NCBI GenBank assembly: GCA_021814805.1
Contig: JAKAHT010000007.1
Location: forward strand, 11,885-29,056
Direction: 5' to 3'
DNA length: 17,172 bases
From: a bacterium
Lineage (GTDB): Bacteria; Patescibacteriota; Minisyncoccia; UBA6257; GWB1-50-10
The position numbers and the translations under genes are program-made. Shown here piece after piece: positions 1-7,743 of this stretch (its first letter is position 1; each line of letters begins with the position of its first letter). The notes beneath the pieces were generated by a model. That model searched no databases and was not told the DNA's origin. It worked only from the letters and a program-made list of their open reading frames with translations.

Positions 1-71
1 TATATCTCGGAACCCGGGAAAATATATCCCCGCCTTTTGGCTAAACCGCTTATCTTTTCGAATATATCCAT
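1..71 (-). CDS. glyQS: Glycyl-tRNA synthetase, N-terminal fragment (runs off the window)
   Basis: Only the first 23 codons are present. They read MDIFEKISGLAKRRGYIFPG followed by SEI and an incomplete tyrosine codon. The pattern of a short helix, then AKRRG, then FPGSEIY, is the N-terminal signature of the single-chain (alpha2, eukaryote/archaea-like) class II glycyl-tRNA synthetase, the form known from many bacteria outside the alpha2beta2 group. The enzyme charges tRNA-Gly in the cytosol. The start is set by the ATG at 69-71. It lies 7 nt below a good -10 (TAGAAT, 79-84) with TTGAAA 17 bp further up, so the message may be leaderless. No Shine-Dalgarno sequence is visible. The identification rests on a short fragment, but the motif match is distinctive. 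Confidence 0.78.
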   Translation of the reverse strand, partial: MDIFEKISGLAKRRGYIFPGSEI

Positions 72-78
72 AAAGATA

Positions 79-107
79 ATTCTAAATTTTCAGGAGCCGA
101 TTTTCAA
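79..107 (-). promoter_or_regulatory. Promoter of glycyl-tRNA synthetase gene (leaderless type)
   Basis: On the minus strand TTGAAA (102-107), a 17-bp spacer and TAGAAT (79-84) are followed by 7 nt and then the ATG at 71. With the usual distance from -10 to transcription start, the message would begin at or next to the A of the ATG. It lies in the short gap after the surface-protein gene, so glyQS can be transcribed independently. Confidence 0.6.
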
Positions 108-115
108 TTTTCCGC

Positions 116-1912
116 TTATTCCGCAACCAAGCCGTCGGAAGAAGAAACCGTCTTATCATAAGGGAGAAGAGTTGTAACCGGATCGGCCGAAATGCTTATA
201 TTAGAGTTTGTAAAATCATCTGAAGCCTTGAGAGTGGTTTCGCCGAGCAAGTCTTCATAACTTCCCACCTCATCATTAGTTGGAGTAGCCTCCACTTGAA
301 ACACTCCTTCTATGGGACCGGTTATGAAACCGCTGTTAGCCCCGACATCCCCTATATTCCAAACAACACTCCCGGTGGAAGAGCTGTAGACTATTGAGGA
401 AGAAGCTATAGTGCTCTTCGTAACCCCCGTGAAAGTGATGCCAGATGGCAGCGGAGCCGATATCGAAACATTACTTAAATCATTCCCGAAATTACTAAGA
501 AGCCAATGAATGGTGAAATCCGTGGGTGTTCCGACTCGGGGAGGTAGCGGACCAACATTCGCTATGCCGCTCCCGGCATCTCTAAAAAGGGCCTTGCTGC
601 TCAAATAAACCACACTCGAAACTCTCGTCTCTTCAGACGTTTCGGCAAAAGTCTGATTGCTTGAAATATAGTAAGGCACGGAAGGAGAGGTTATTGAAAT
701 GTCTGCCTTAACATAAAGATTTTTTGTCGAAAGGCCCTGCAAAGAAGTCGGTATATTAGAGCTCGTGATTAAACTCAAATTCAAATTACCGACAGCTCCC
801 GGCTCCAAAAACTGTAAATCGGGAGTGGTTTTGGAATCCCAGGTGATAGTCCTCGACAAAGGATCAAAAGTGCCGTCGGTTTTGACTTTGGTCCAATCAG
901 CAAAACCGCTTAAAACGGCTTTTACTTTGGCGTCCTTCAGGGCTATGCCGCTCTTATTAACGTACTGAATGGAATAATTGAGCGTATCCACCGGCTTAGC
1001 CACGTAATGATCCGAACCGTTCACAGAAATACTTATCCCTATGGGGGAGGGGGCTAAAGGAAAGTTGGCCGTATAGTCAGCTACTTCGTAATTTGTTCCG
1101 TTTATAACCGCATAAAGTTTGAGCGGTATATCGAAAGAAGAAACACTCGAATTGGCGAACTCCCCTTTTATGGACAAGGTACCCGTTGAATTAGCCAAGA
1201 GCGATCCGAGCTGCCAGGTATTGGAAAGAGAAGATTGTCCGGGAGACGAGGAATCGAAAGTGAAAGAATCCGGGAAATCGGCCTCCAAAACCATATTGGG
1301 AAAATCGAAACTGGAATTGTTGGTGTAATTGACGTCAAATGAAAAAAGAGATCCATTGAGTATTTGATCCGGCTTAGAAACGCTGACCGCGACCACCGAA
1401 CTGGAAATCAAAACCGTTTCTTCTTTCCTTATTTCGAAACGGCTGCCATTGCTATTCAAATACGATATTGATATATCCATCGTCTGGGAAGAATTTAGGT
1501 CCCCTACCGGTATGACTTTATAGACTTTCTTGTAAAGGTTCCCGACGCTTATGTTGCCTATGCCATCCGAAAAGATATTACTGCTGGTCGATCCAGGGTT
1601 CCAAACCAAAAGTCCGTTTCCTAAACTTACATTTATAGAGGCGTCATTCACTTGATTGCCTGAAATATTGTTTACATTTATGGTGAGGTCGAAAGGCACT
1701 CCTTTAGAAACATCCGAAGGAGCCGACACTTCCAAATCGACACCTTTGGGCTCGTTAATGTAATAAATGATAAAGGCGGCTCCGGCTATTATTATGGCAA
1801 GCCCTATAAATATTCCGCCAACAAGAATTTTTCTCAGCCATCCCGGCAAATAATCCTTGTCCGGCGATTTTTTATATTTACCCAATCTCCTTTCTAGTTT
1901 TTTTAGGGACAT
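116..1912 (-). CDS. Membrane-anchored surface protein with DUF11/Ig-like repeats
   Basis: 598 aa. The N-terminus is short, basic and cytosolic (about 1-27, many K/R). A single hydrophobic helix follows (about 28-51, rich in I, G and A), and the remaining ~545 residues lie outside. The exterior part is rich in Ser, Thr, Asn, Gly and Val and has no cysteine pairs. It falls into about four beta-rich segments (roughly 57-165, 172-290, 290-425, 440-590) that resemble DUF11/conserved-repeat Ig-like modules: alternating hydrophobics, N-x-S/T sites, and closing phrases such as WNIGDVGANSG near 515. Such proteins are common on Patescibacteria surfaces and may serve adhesion or cell-wall display, but no specific function can be read here. 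It is last in the doxX-GT2-recO run, 9 nt after recO. No Shine-Dalgarno is seen, and a weak -10-like TATAAC (1921-1926) stands 8 nt before the ATG. Confidence 0.75.
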   Translation of the reverse strand: MSLKKLERRLGKYKKSPDKDYLPGWLRKILVGGIFIGLAIIIAGAAFIIYYINEPKGVDLEVSAPSDVSKGVPFDLTINVNNISGNQVNDASINVSLGNGLLVWNPGSTSSNIFSDGIGNISVGNLYKKVYKVIPVGDLNSSQTMDISISYLNSNGSRFEIRKEETVLISSSVVAVSVSKPDQILNGSLFSFDVNYTNNSSFDFPNMVLEADFPDSFTFDSSSPGQSSLSNTWQLGSLLANSTGTLSIKGEFANSSVSSFDIPLKLYAVINGTNYEVADYTANFPLAPSPIGISISVNGSDHYVAKPVDTLNYSIQYVNKSGIALKDAKVKAVLSGFADWTKVKTDGTFDPLSRTITWDSKTTPDLQFLEPGAVGNLNLSLITSSNIPTSLQGLSTKNLYVKADISITSPSVPYYISSNQTFAETSEETRVSSVVYLSSKALFRDAGSGIANVGPLPPRVGTPTDFTIHWLLSNFGNDLSNVSISAPLPSGITFTGVTKSTIASSSIVYSSSTGSVVWNIGDVGANSGFITGPIEGVFQVEATPTNDEVGSYEDLLGETTLKASDDFTNSNISISADPVTTLLPYDKTVSSSDGLVAE

Positions 1913-1921
1913 TTGAAGTTG

Positions 1922-2455
1922 TTATAGATATAGTAAATTGTTTTCGTTAGTTTTTAAACTGCAATTCCGGCAAAAAAAAGTCTGGCTTTCGGAACCGAAA
2001 ATATCCACATCCTTGCTCCCGCAAATTTCGCATGAAGCGTGTTTTACATCATAACCCAAACGGATCAAAAAATCGGCCAAGGAAACTTTTCCCTCTTTAA
2101 GCGATCTTAAAAGTAAAAACCAAAGATCATTGTCCGGCACCGCTTCCGGACAAATACGCTTTAAAAGTTCACCTATTTCGAGTATCGATCGGAAAAATAT
2201 CCGGTCGCTTTTGGACTTCTTAAAATCATCTTCCGACAAAGCGTCGACCAAGGTTAAATTATTTTTTTCGACTATCTTAACCAGAGCCAAGTTCATCACA
2301 TCGAGATGCGGAGAAAGTTTCGATAATATTTTTTTACCTCCCGGAGCCCTTACCTTTACCCTTCCAAAACTTTCCGTATACAAATCAAAAATTTTGTCGT
2401 GTTCCTTCGAGCTCCGCACGCCTAAAACTATGGCTCGCGTGACATATTCGCTCAT
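1922..2455 (-). CDS. recO: DNA repair protein RecO, short form
   Basis: About 177 aa starting at MSEYVTRAIVLGVRSS. RecO works with RecF/RecR to load RecA onto SSB-coated DNA and to anneal strands. The N-terminal ~75 residues form the RecO OB-fold (EYVTRAIVLG, then EHDKIFDLYTESFGRVKV, then a GGKK segment). A helical domain follows, and near the C-terminus there is a zinc motif of two CxxC pairs (CEICG, about 141-145, and CRNC, about 162-165). The protein is clearly shorter than the ~240 residues of E. coli RecO. A longer open frame reaches upstream to 2575. The ATG at 2455 is preferred because it begins the conserved OB-fold and overlaps the stop of the preceding glycosyltransferase gene by 4 bp (ATGA), a typical translational coupling. 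Residues upstream of that start match no RecO. Confidence 0.85.
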   Translation of the reverse strand: MSEYVTRAIVLGVRSSKEHDKIFDLYTESFGRVKVRAPGGKKILSKLSPHLDVMNLALVKIVEKNNLTLVDALSEDDFKKSKSDRIFFRSILEIGELLKRICPEAVPDNDLWFLLLRSLKEGKVSLADFLIRLGYDVKHASCEICGSKDVDIFGSESQTFFCRNCSLKTNENNLLYL

Positions 2456-3921
2456 GCCTTTTTGGGCGTCCTCCAGTATCCGAGGCGCGCTTTGCCTCCA
2501 ATCATAAGCCTCGTTTGAGCGTCGAGAGCCGGAATGGCTCCGAAGATAATGAAAACTATGGGCATAAGAGCCCATTCCAAAAGATAATAAAAATAGTACC
2601 TTTTTTTGAAGCCTTCTATTCTCGGCGCCATAAGTATTATGCTCAAAACTGCTGAAACTATTATGCCTATGGTGCTTAAGTTTAGTATTATCCCAGTCAT
2701 TCTGGGTAAATTATAAGATAAGAGCGAGCTTTTAAAATGTTCATTACCTAAAACGTTGGGCAGCACTCCGAATAAAAATATTATGAAAGAGCTGGTCGAC
2801 CAGGAATAAAACCCGTCGAGCTGGGTCCAAAGCCAAAATCTCTTCACTTTTTTCGGAACACCGCTGTTCTTTTTGAGATCTCTCGCCAAATAAACGAAAT
2901 TTTCCGCTCCCCAGGCCCATCTTCTCTGCTGCTTATAAAGATTTTTCATGGCTTCAAAAAAATTTTTACCTGAGACGGCGTCCATATAGACCGGATAAAG
3001 AAGGGGTACGGTGCGCCAGTCGCCATTGTAATGATTAAGACACTGGAAAAATATTCTGGCATCTTCCGAAACCAAATCCGTTTCCCAGAAGCCCACGTCA
3101 GAGAGAGCCCTGAGAGGCAGGCTGTGGGAAGAAAAAGTAACCAACTGCTCCGGGCGCGAAGACTGCATAAGATGCCAAAAACTGGAAGAAAAACCGACCA
3201 GTCTCGCAAAGAATTTCGTATCTTTTAGATTATTGGTAAAAAGAGGAATCGGCTGATAACTTGACCTTAAGGGATGAGGAGCTTTCAAAAAGGAATAAGT
3301 AAGTATGCCGAAATAATCAGGCGCCGTCCTTGTGTCGCTATCAAAAACCGACACCAGAACATCTTCATAGGGTATGCTCCGCTTGTCGACAAGTTCGGGA
3401 AGGGCGTGCTTTATCGCCCAAGCTTCATTGGATCCTTTGCCCGGCATTTCACCCGGCAATCCGGCCGGATGAAAAGTTTTACAAAATCCTCCGAAAACCG
3501 GTTTAAAATTCTCTTCTATTCTCCCAGCAGTTTCCTTGTCTTGATCGCCCCCTCTTTCCTCGCAGGCTAAAAGCACCAGTATCTTGTCTTTCGGATAATT
3601 GGATTTTGAGAGACTCGATATGCTTTCATAGACAACCTCATAAGGTTCCCGATACATCGGCACGATAACCAAGTGGTAAACTTTTTTCCAATCCAAATTT
3701 TCCTCCTCGAGTTTCTTTAAAAAATCGATACGGAGATTTTTCCTCATCTTGGAAAAGGCAAAACGCAAATGCAAAAAAAGATAAAAAAGCTTCAAGAGCC
3801 AATAAAGATCGTAAAGCAGTATGAATATAACTACCACCTGAGGAAGTTTCCAAGAAAGAAAAACCAGACCGAGTAATGTAACCCAGGCTATGACTCCCGG
3901 GATTATTTCATAAACCTTCAT
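2452..3921 (-). CDS. Membrane glycosyltransferase, GT2 family
   Basis: 489 aa. Two N-terminal transmembrane helices (about 5-23 and 27-50) precede a cytosolic GT-A catalytic domain. Three further helices follow (about 372-395, 408-430, 445-465). Visible GT2 landmarks are the opening strand VIVPMYREP (86-93), LACEER (118-123), GKGSNEAWA (161-169), the metal-binding DSD (194-196), the acceptor-side ED (286-287) and the QQRRW motif (331-335) typical of processive synthases such as cellulose, hyaluronan and NdvB-like enzymes. It probably extends an envelope polysaccharide or glycolipid with nucleotide-sugar donors on the inner membrane face; the sugar cannot be inferred. The gene lies 7 nt after doxX and overlaps recO by 4 bp. 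A function in envelope glycan synthesis fits the surface protein encoded downstream. Confidence 0.85.
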   Translation of the reverse strand: MKVYEIIPGVIAWVTLLGLVFLSWKLPQVVVIFILLYDLYWLLKLFYLFLHLRFAFSKMRKNLRIDFLKKLEEENLDWKKVYHLVIVPMYREPYEVVYESISSLSKSNYPKDKILVLLACEERGGDQDKETAGRIEENFKPVFGGFCKTFHPAGLPGEMPGKGSNEAWAIKHALPELVDKRSIPYEDVLVSVFDSDTRTAPDYFGILTYSFLKAPHPLRSSYQPIPLFTNNLKDTKFFARLVGFSSSFWHLMQSSRPEQLVTFSSHSLPLRALSDVGFWETDLVSEDARIFFQCLNHYNGDWRTVPLLYPVYMDAVSGKNFFEAMKNLYKQQRRWAWGAENFVYLARDLKKNSGVPKKVKRFWLWTQLDGFYSWSTSSFIIFLFGVLPNVLGNEHFKSSLLSYNLPRMTGIILNLSTIGIIVSAVLSIILMAPRIEGFKKRYYFYYLLEWALMPIVFIIFGAIPALDAQTRLMIGGKARLGYWRTPKKA

Positions 3922-3928
3922 AACCCTC

Positions 3929-4333
3929 TTAAAATATCAGAATTTTAAGTAAATTATCAATGCTCAATGCTCCGCTGCCCACCGAAGCGAGCAAAAGTGC
4001 GACGGCAAATATCAGAAGATCGAACTCATACCCCCCCACGAAGCCGGCCTTCCTTTTGACAAATAAAATTATGACCGCAAATTCCAAAACAAAAAACAAA
4101 GAAATCGCCTGAGTAAAAAACCCAGCAACGAGCATAAGTCCGCCGAAGAATTCCAAAAAAGCCACCAGGGTACCCCAAAATACGCCGGGTTTGAAACCCA
4201 TTCCGGAAAAATTTTCCCCAGTTCCCTTAAGATTTTTTATTTTCGGCCACCCATGCTTTACGAGTGTGAGTCCCAAGACCAATCTCAATAAGAATATTCC
4301 CCAATCGCTGAAGACGTAAAATAATTGAATCAT
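3929..4333 (-). CDS. DoxX family membrane protein
   Basis: 134 aa with four hydrophobic helices (about 10-26, 49-71, 75-93, 105-124). Family cues are the N-terminal LLRLVLGLTLVKHGWPKI segment, with its conserved arginine and a helix-breaking G-x-x-K stretch, and then FLEFFGGLMLVAGFFT in the second helix. DoxX proteins are poorly defined integral membrane proteins. Some are quinone-linked or associate with oxidoreductases in redox homeostasis. The exact role here is unknown. It is the first gene of the run doxX-GT2-recO-surface protein, whose spacings (7, -4, 9 nt) suggest co-transcription. A consensus TATAAT (4349-4354) stands 15 nt before the start. Confidence 0.78.
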   Translation of the reverse strand: MIQLFYVFSDWGIFLLRLVLGLTLVKHGWPKIKNLKGTGENFSGMGFKPGVFWGTLVAFLEFFGGLMLVAGFFTQAISLFFVLEFAVIILFVKRKAGFVGGYEFDLLIFAVALLLASVGSGALSIDNLLKILIF

Positions 4334-4348
4334 TTTCTTTTAATTAAT

Positions 4349-4354
4349 ATTATA
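4349..4354 (-). promoter_or_regulatory. -10 element for the doxX-GT2-recO operon
   Basis: A perfect TATAAT on the minus strand, 15 nt before the doxX ATG (4333). There is no good -35: the region at the right distance is occupied by a heptamer tandem array (4355-4389). Transcription would start around 4342, leaving a leader of about 8 nt. Confidence 0.45.
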
Positions 4355-4389
4355 ACTCACTATTTACTGATTGCCAGTTACCTGTTACT
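4355..4389. repeat. Degenerate tandem array, five 7-bp units
   Basis: On the minus strand the units read AGTAACA, GGTAACT, GGCAATC, AGTAAAT, AGTGAGT with no gaps, a consensus near RGTAAYT. The array fills the divergent gap between doxX and tsaD, directly abutting the doxX -10. The same 7-bp periodicity, with a different unit, is found twice in valS. Confidence 0.65.
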
Positions 4390-4394
4390 AATAT
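4389..4394 (+). promoter_or_regulatory. Possible -10 element of tsaD
   Basis: TAATAT ends 7 nt before the tsaD ATG (4402), the same geometry as at other core genes here, but no -35 sits at the right distance. A competing pair, TTGCCA (4371-4376) and TATAAG (4394-4399) with a 17-bp spacer, would start transcription inside the gene, so it fits only if that start is a few bases earlier. Confidence 0.3.
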
Positions 4395-4401
4395 ATAAGT
4401 T

Positions 4402-5466
4402 ATGATCATCTTATCCATCGAAACTTCCTGCGATGAAACATCCTTAGCGCTCGTCGAAGCCAAAGGAGGAATAAAACATCCCAAATTCAGGGTGATAGAA
4501 AACATAGTTTCATCCCAGATTTCTCTTCATGCCCCTTTCGGCGGCGTAGTCCCCAATATTGCCAAAAGAGAACATTTGAAAAATCTGCCGGTGATTTTTA
4601 ACCGGATCCTTAAAAACCCGGCTTCAAAAAAAATTGAAGCGGTGGCCGTGACAGTGGGACCGGGATTGGAACCCGCCTTATGGACCGGCGTGAATTTTGC
4701 CAAAGAAGTCAAATTAAAACTTAAAACCGATAGCCCCAAATTAAAACTCGTCGGCGTTAATCATATGGAAGGACATCTCTATAGTTTTCTATTATCACAG
4801 AAAACCCAACTTCCGGTTTCCGATTTTAAATTTTCAAAAACGAAAACATTTCCGGCGATCGGTCTCGTGGTGTCCGGCGGGCACACGATACTGCTCCTTT
4901 TAAAATCTCTCACGGAGTGGAAAAGATTAGGCGAAACGAGAGATGACGCCGTAGGAGAAGCTTTCGACAAGGTGGCGAGAATGCTCGGTCTTCCTTATCC
5001 CGGCGGTCCGGAAATAGAAAAGGCAGCCAGGAAAGGAGACGAAAATTCAGTCCTATTTCCTCGTCCGATGATGAAGGACAAAAACTATGATTTCAGTTTC
5101 TCGGGCCTCAAAACTTCTGTGCTTTACTATATTAGGGATCACGAGGAGCAGTCTAAAAATAAAGAATTTATAGAAGACGTAGCGGCCAGTTTTCAAAAAG
5201 CAGCCGTCGAAACATTGGTTTATAAATCAATGAGAGCCTCAAAAGAATACAAGGCTAAGTCTGTAATTTTAGCCGGGGGTGTAGCGGCCAATAAATATCT
5301 CCGGAAATCGCTTTCAAAAGCAGCTTTCGAATCCGGTTTAAACTTTTTTGCGCCGGACATGGAATTCAATACCGATAATGCAGCCATGATAGCCGCCGCT
5401 TCTTACATCCAAATACTGAAGAAAAAAAGAAGGCGCATCGCGGCGGAATCAAATCTCACTCTTTAA
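4402..5466 (+). CDS. tsaD: tRNA threonylcarbamoyladenosine transferase TsaD
   Basis: 354 aa, slightly longer than the ~337 of E. coli TsaD. It transfers the threonylcarbamoyl group from TC-AMP to A37 of ANN-decoding tRNAs (t6A), working with TsaB/TsaE in bacteria. All landmarks of the Kae1/TsaD ASKHA fold are present: SIETSCDET (5-13), the metal ligands HMEGH (121-125), SGGH (158-161), GEAFDK (185-190), FSFSGLKTS (231-239), AGGVAAN (291-297) and TDNAAMI (324-330) with the third metal ligand D325. The extra length comes mostly from Lys-rich stretches just before HMEGH (101-116) and just after it (132-150), which are coded by short 7-bp-period runs (for example ATTAAAA CTTAAAA at 4713-4726). 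It is divergent from doxX and lies 51 bp ahead of valS. Confidence 0.95.
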   Translation: MIILSIETSCDETSLALVEAKGGIKHPKFRVIENIVSSQISLHAPFGGVVPNIAKREHLKNLPVIFNRILKNPASKKIEAVAVTVGPGLEPALWTGVNFAKEVKLKLKTDSPKLKLVGVNHMEGHLYSFLLSQKTQLPVSDFKFSKTKTFPAIGLVVSGGHTILLLLKSLTEWKRLGETRDDAVGEAFDKVARMLGLPYPGGPEIEKAARKGDENSVLFPRPMMKDKNYDFSFSGLKTSVLYYIRDHEEQSKNKEFIEDVAASFQKAAVETLVYKSMRASKEYKAKSVILAGGVAANKYLRKSLSKAAFESGLNFFAPDMEFNTDNAAMIAAASYIQILKKKRRRIAAESNLTL

Positions 5467-5489
5467 AAGATAAAATAAAACCTTTATTT

Positions 5490-5509
5490 TATGGCCGAAA
5501 TCGGCCATA
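5490..5509 (+). promoter_or_regulatory. Inverted repeat between tsaD and valS (operator or weak terminator)
   Basis: ATGGCCGA AA TCGGCCAT forms a 20-bp near-continuous palindrome, including the flanking T/A. It ends 8 nt before the valS ATG and overlaps the proposed valS -10 (CATAAT). No T-run follows, so it is a poor intrinsic terminator for tsaD. Its position across the promoter spacer suits a repressor site. An adjacent AT-only palindrome (AAAATAAA ACC TTTATTTT, 5472-5490) precedes it. Confidence 0.4.
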
Positions 5510-5511
5510 AT
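5506..5511 (+). promoter_or_regulatory. Possible -10 element of valS
   Basis: CATAAT stands 6 nt before the valS ATG and would give a leaderless message. No convincing -35 is present 17 bp upstream, and the hexamer lies in the right arm of the palindrome at 5490-5509. No Shine-Dalgarno sequence precedes the gene. Confidence 0.35.
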
Positions 5512-5517
5512 TGATGA

Positions 5518-7743
5518 ATGAACGCCGATTTCTCCAAGCCGTACGATCCGAAAACGACCGAGCCGGAAATATATCAAAAGTGGCTCGACTCCGGCTATTT
5601 CAATCCGGACAATCTTCCAGTCAATAAAAATTCAAGATTAAAAATCAAAAATTACGTCGTATATATGCCCCTTCCCAATGTCACCGGTACGCTTCATATG
5701 GGGCACGCGCTCGATAATACCGGATCGGACATTCTCATACGCTACCACCGGATGAAAGGCTTCAGAACCCTCTGGCTTCCCGGCACGGATCATGCTGGAA
5801 TAGCTACTCAGTACAAAGTGGAAAAAGAACTAAAAAAAGAAGGTATTTCCCGTTTTGATCTCGGCCGCGAAAAATTCATCGAACGAGTCTGGAAATGGAA
5901 GGAAGAATATGGCGGCATAATAACAGAGCAACTAAAGAAACTTGGCGTGTCAGCCGACTGGTCCCGCTCGAGATTCACTCTCGACAAATCTTACGCAAGG
6001 GATGTTATTTCTGCTTTTGTGCATTATTACGAAAAAGGATGGATTTATCGCGGTTTTAGAACGGTGAATTGGTGTCCGCGCTGCGGGACAAGCCTTTCGG
6101 AATTGGAACTGGAACATAAGGAAGAGAAAAGCTTTCTGTGGTATATAAAATACCCTCTTTCGGACGGTTCAGGCTCGGTCACGGTGGCCACAACGAGACC
6201 GGAAACCATGCTCGGAGACACGGCTGTCGCCGTGAATCCGAAGGATAAAAGATATTCGTCCATCGTCGGCAAAAAAATCAGACTTCCTCTCTCAGACCGG
6301 GAAATTCCAATAGTGGCCGACCTTAAAATAGATTTGAATTTCGGCACCGGCGCACTTAAAGTCACGCCGGCTCACGATATTACGGATTTTGAAATAGGCC
6401 AGAGACATAAATTGGAAACTATCTCGGTAATCGATGAACGCGGGAAAATGAACGCCAAGGCCGGAGAATACGCCGGTATGAAAACTGACGAGGCCCGCAT
6501 CTTAATAGTTCAAAAATTAAAAGATTTCGGCTTCTTGGAAAAAGAAGAACCGTACATGCACAATGTTTCAACCTGCGAAAGATGCGGACACGTCATAGAA
6601 CCGATCCCTTCGACCCAGTGGTTTTTAAAAATGGACAAGCTCGCCGAAAAAGCTTTGAAGGCTGTTAAATCAAAGGAAACGAAGATACAGCCGAAAAACT
6701 TCCAAAAAGTTTATCTTGACTGGCTTTTGAATATCCGCGATTGGACCATTTCAAGGCAGCTTTGGTGGGGACATCAACTTCCCGTTTACTTCTGTAAACA
6801 GGAAGAAGTTTCTAATGAAGAATCTCAAATGTCGATCGGAGTTAAAGAATCCAAGGCTTCAGATATTAATTCAAAATTCGAAATTCAAAGTTCAAAGTTC
6901 ATCGTATCTGCCGAGAAGCCTAAAACTTGTCCCTTCTGCAAACACTGCGAAATGATTCAGTCCACTGATGTTTTGGACACTTGGTTTTCTTCGGCTCTTT
7001 GGCCTTTCGCCGGACTTTCGGACGACGACAAAAAGAAATATTATCCCGGGAACTTCGTCTCAAACGCCCGAGAAATACTTAATCTTTGGGATACCCGCAT
7101 GATATTTTCCGGCATCGAATTCATGGGCGAGGTACCGTTCAAAGACGTTTTTATTCACGGAACCATACTCACGAAAGACGGCAAAAGAATGTCAAAGAGT
7201 CTGGGCACCGGCATAGACCCGTTGAATTACATAAATCAATACGGAGCCGATGCGACGAGGTTCGCCGTCATCTGGCAGGCCAACGGCCAGGATATCCGCT
7301 GGGACGAGGCGGCGGTTATGGCGGGAAGAAAATTTTCCAACAAAATCTGGAATGCCAGCCGGTTTGTTCTGGAACAAATCGGCAATCCGAAATCGGAAAA
7401 CAAGAGTTCAAAATTGATCCCGGAAACGGCGGCCGATGAAGAAATTATCGGCAAACTCACCAAAATAAAAAAACAAACGGAGACATTGATAGAACAATTC
7501 GAATTCGCCAAAGCTCTCCAAGGTCTCTATGATTTCTTTTGGCATGATTTTTGCGACAAATATCTCGAGGAGTCCAAGAAACAACTAACCGACGAAAAAA
7601 ACAAAGAGTCCACCCTGAAAATATTGAATGCTGTGCTTTTGGAATCATTGAAAATTATCCATCCTTTCCTGCCTTTTGTAACTGAAGCTATTTATCAAAA
7701 CATCGATAAGGAAGGAGAAATACTTATGGTATCGGAATGGTGA
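5518..7743 (+). CDS. valS: Valyl-tRNA synthetase, compact form
   Basis: 741 aa, versus about 870-950 in typical bacteria. This class I enzyme charges tRNA-Val. In order: HIGH-type motif HMGH (60-63) in the Rossmann fold; zinc pair C186/C189 (WCPRCG); CP1 editing domain with TTRPETMLGDTAV near 224 and the conserved phrase GTGALKVTPAHD near 280; second Cys pair C353/C356; MSKS (558-561) of KRMSKSLGTG; then the helical anticodon-binding domain ending at MVSEW. The protein stops right after that domain, so the C-terminal coiled coil is absent. Residues ~429-468 are a low-complexity Ser/Lys/Glu insert in a zinc-knuckle region (C426, then C471/C474/C477) and coincide with a 7-bp tandem array. A smaller insert at 37-45 has the same origin. 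The gene overlaps the next by 7 bp. Confidence 0.93.
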   Translation: MNADFSKPYDPKTTEPEIYQKWLDSGYFNPDNLPVNKNSRLKIKNYVVYMPLPNVTGTLHMGHALDNTGSDILIRYHRMKGFRTLWLPGTDHAGIATQYKVEKELKKEGISRFDLGREKFIERVWKWKEEYGGIITEQLKKLGVSADWSRSRFTLDKSYARDVISAFVHYYEKGWIYRGFRTVNWCPRCGTSLSELELEHKEEKSFLWYIKYPLSDGSGSVTVATTRPETMLGDTAVAVNPKDKRYSSIVGKKIRLPLSDREIPIVADLKIDLNFGTGALKVTPAHDITDFEIGQRHKLETISVIDERGKMNAKAGEYAGMKTDEARILIVQKLKDFGFLEKEEPYMHNVSTCERCGHVIEPIPSTQWFLKMDKLAEKALKAVKSKETKIQPKNFQKVYLDWLLNIRDWTISRQLWWGHQLPVYFCKQEEVSNEESQMSIGVKESKASDINSKFEIQSSKFIVSAEKPKTCPFCKHCEMIQSTDVLDTWFSSALWPFAGLSDDDKKKYYPGNFVSNAREILNLWDTRMIFSGIEFMGEVPFKDVFIHGTILTKDGKRMSKSLGTGIDPLNYINQYGADATRFAVIWQANGQDIRWDEAAVMAGRKFSNKIWNASRFVLEQIGNPKSENKSSKLIPETAADEEIIGKLTKIKKQTETLIEQFEFAKALQGLYDFFWHDFCDKYLEESKKQLTDEKNKESTLKILNAVLLESLKIIHPFLPFVTEAIYQNIDKEGEILMVSEW
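5630..5657 (+). repeat. 7-bp tandem array inside valS, N-terminal
   Basis: Four contiguous units ATTCAAG, ATTAAAA, ATCAAAA, ATTACGT. They code the Ser-Arg-Leu-Lys-Ile-Lys-Asn-Tyr stretch just before the first catalytic strand of ValRS. The unit resembles that of the second valS array (ATTCAAA). Confidence 0.5.
6869..6903 (+). repeat. 7-bp tandem array inside valS, zinc-knuckle insert
   Basis: Five contiguous units ATTCAAA, ATTCGAA, ATTCAAA, GTTCAAA, GTTCATC. They code part of a ~40-residue insert separating C426 from C471 of ValRS. Heptamer units change frame with every copy, so the protein sequence itself is not repetitive (NSKFEIQSSKFI). The DNA repeat, not the protein, appears to be what is repeated. 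Confidence 0.65.

Noticed and set aside
2456..2575. Longer RecO start at 2575
   Set aside because: The extra 40 residues lie inside the GT2 gene in another frame and match no RecO. The ATGA overlap start fits the OB-fold.
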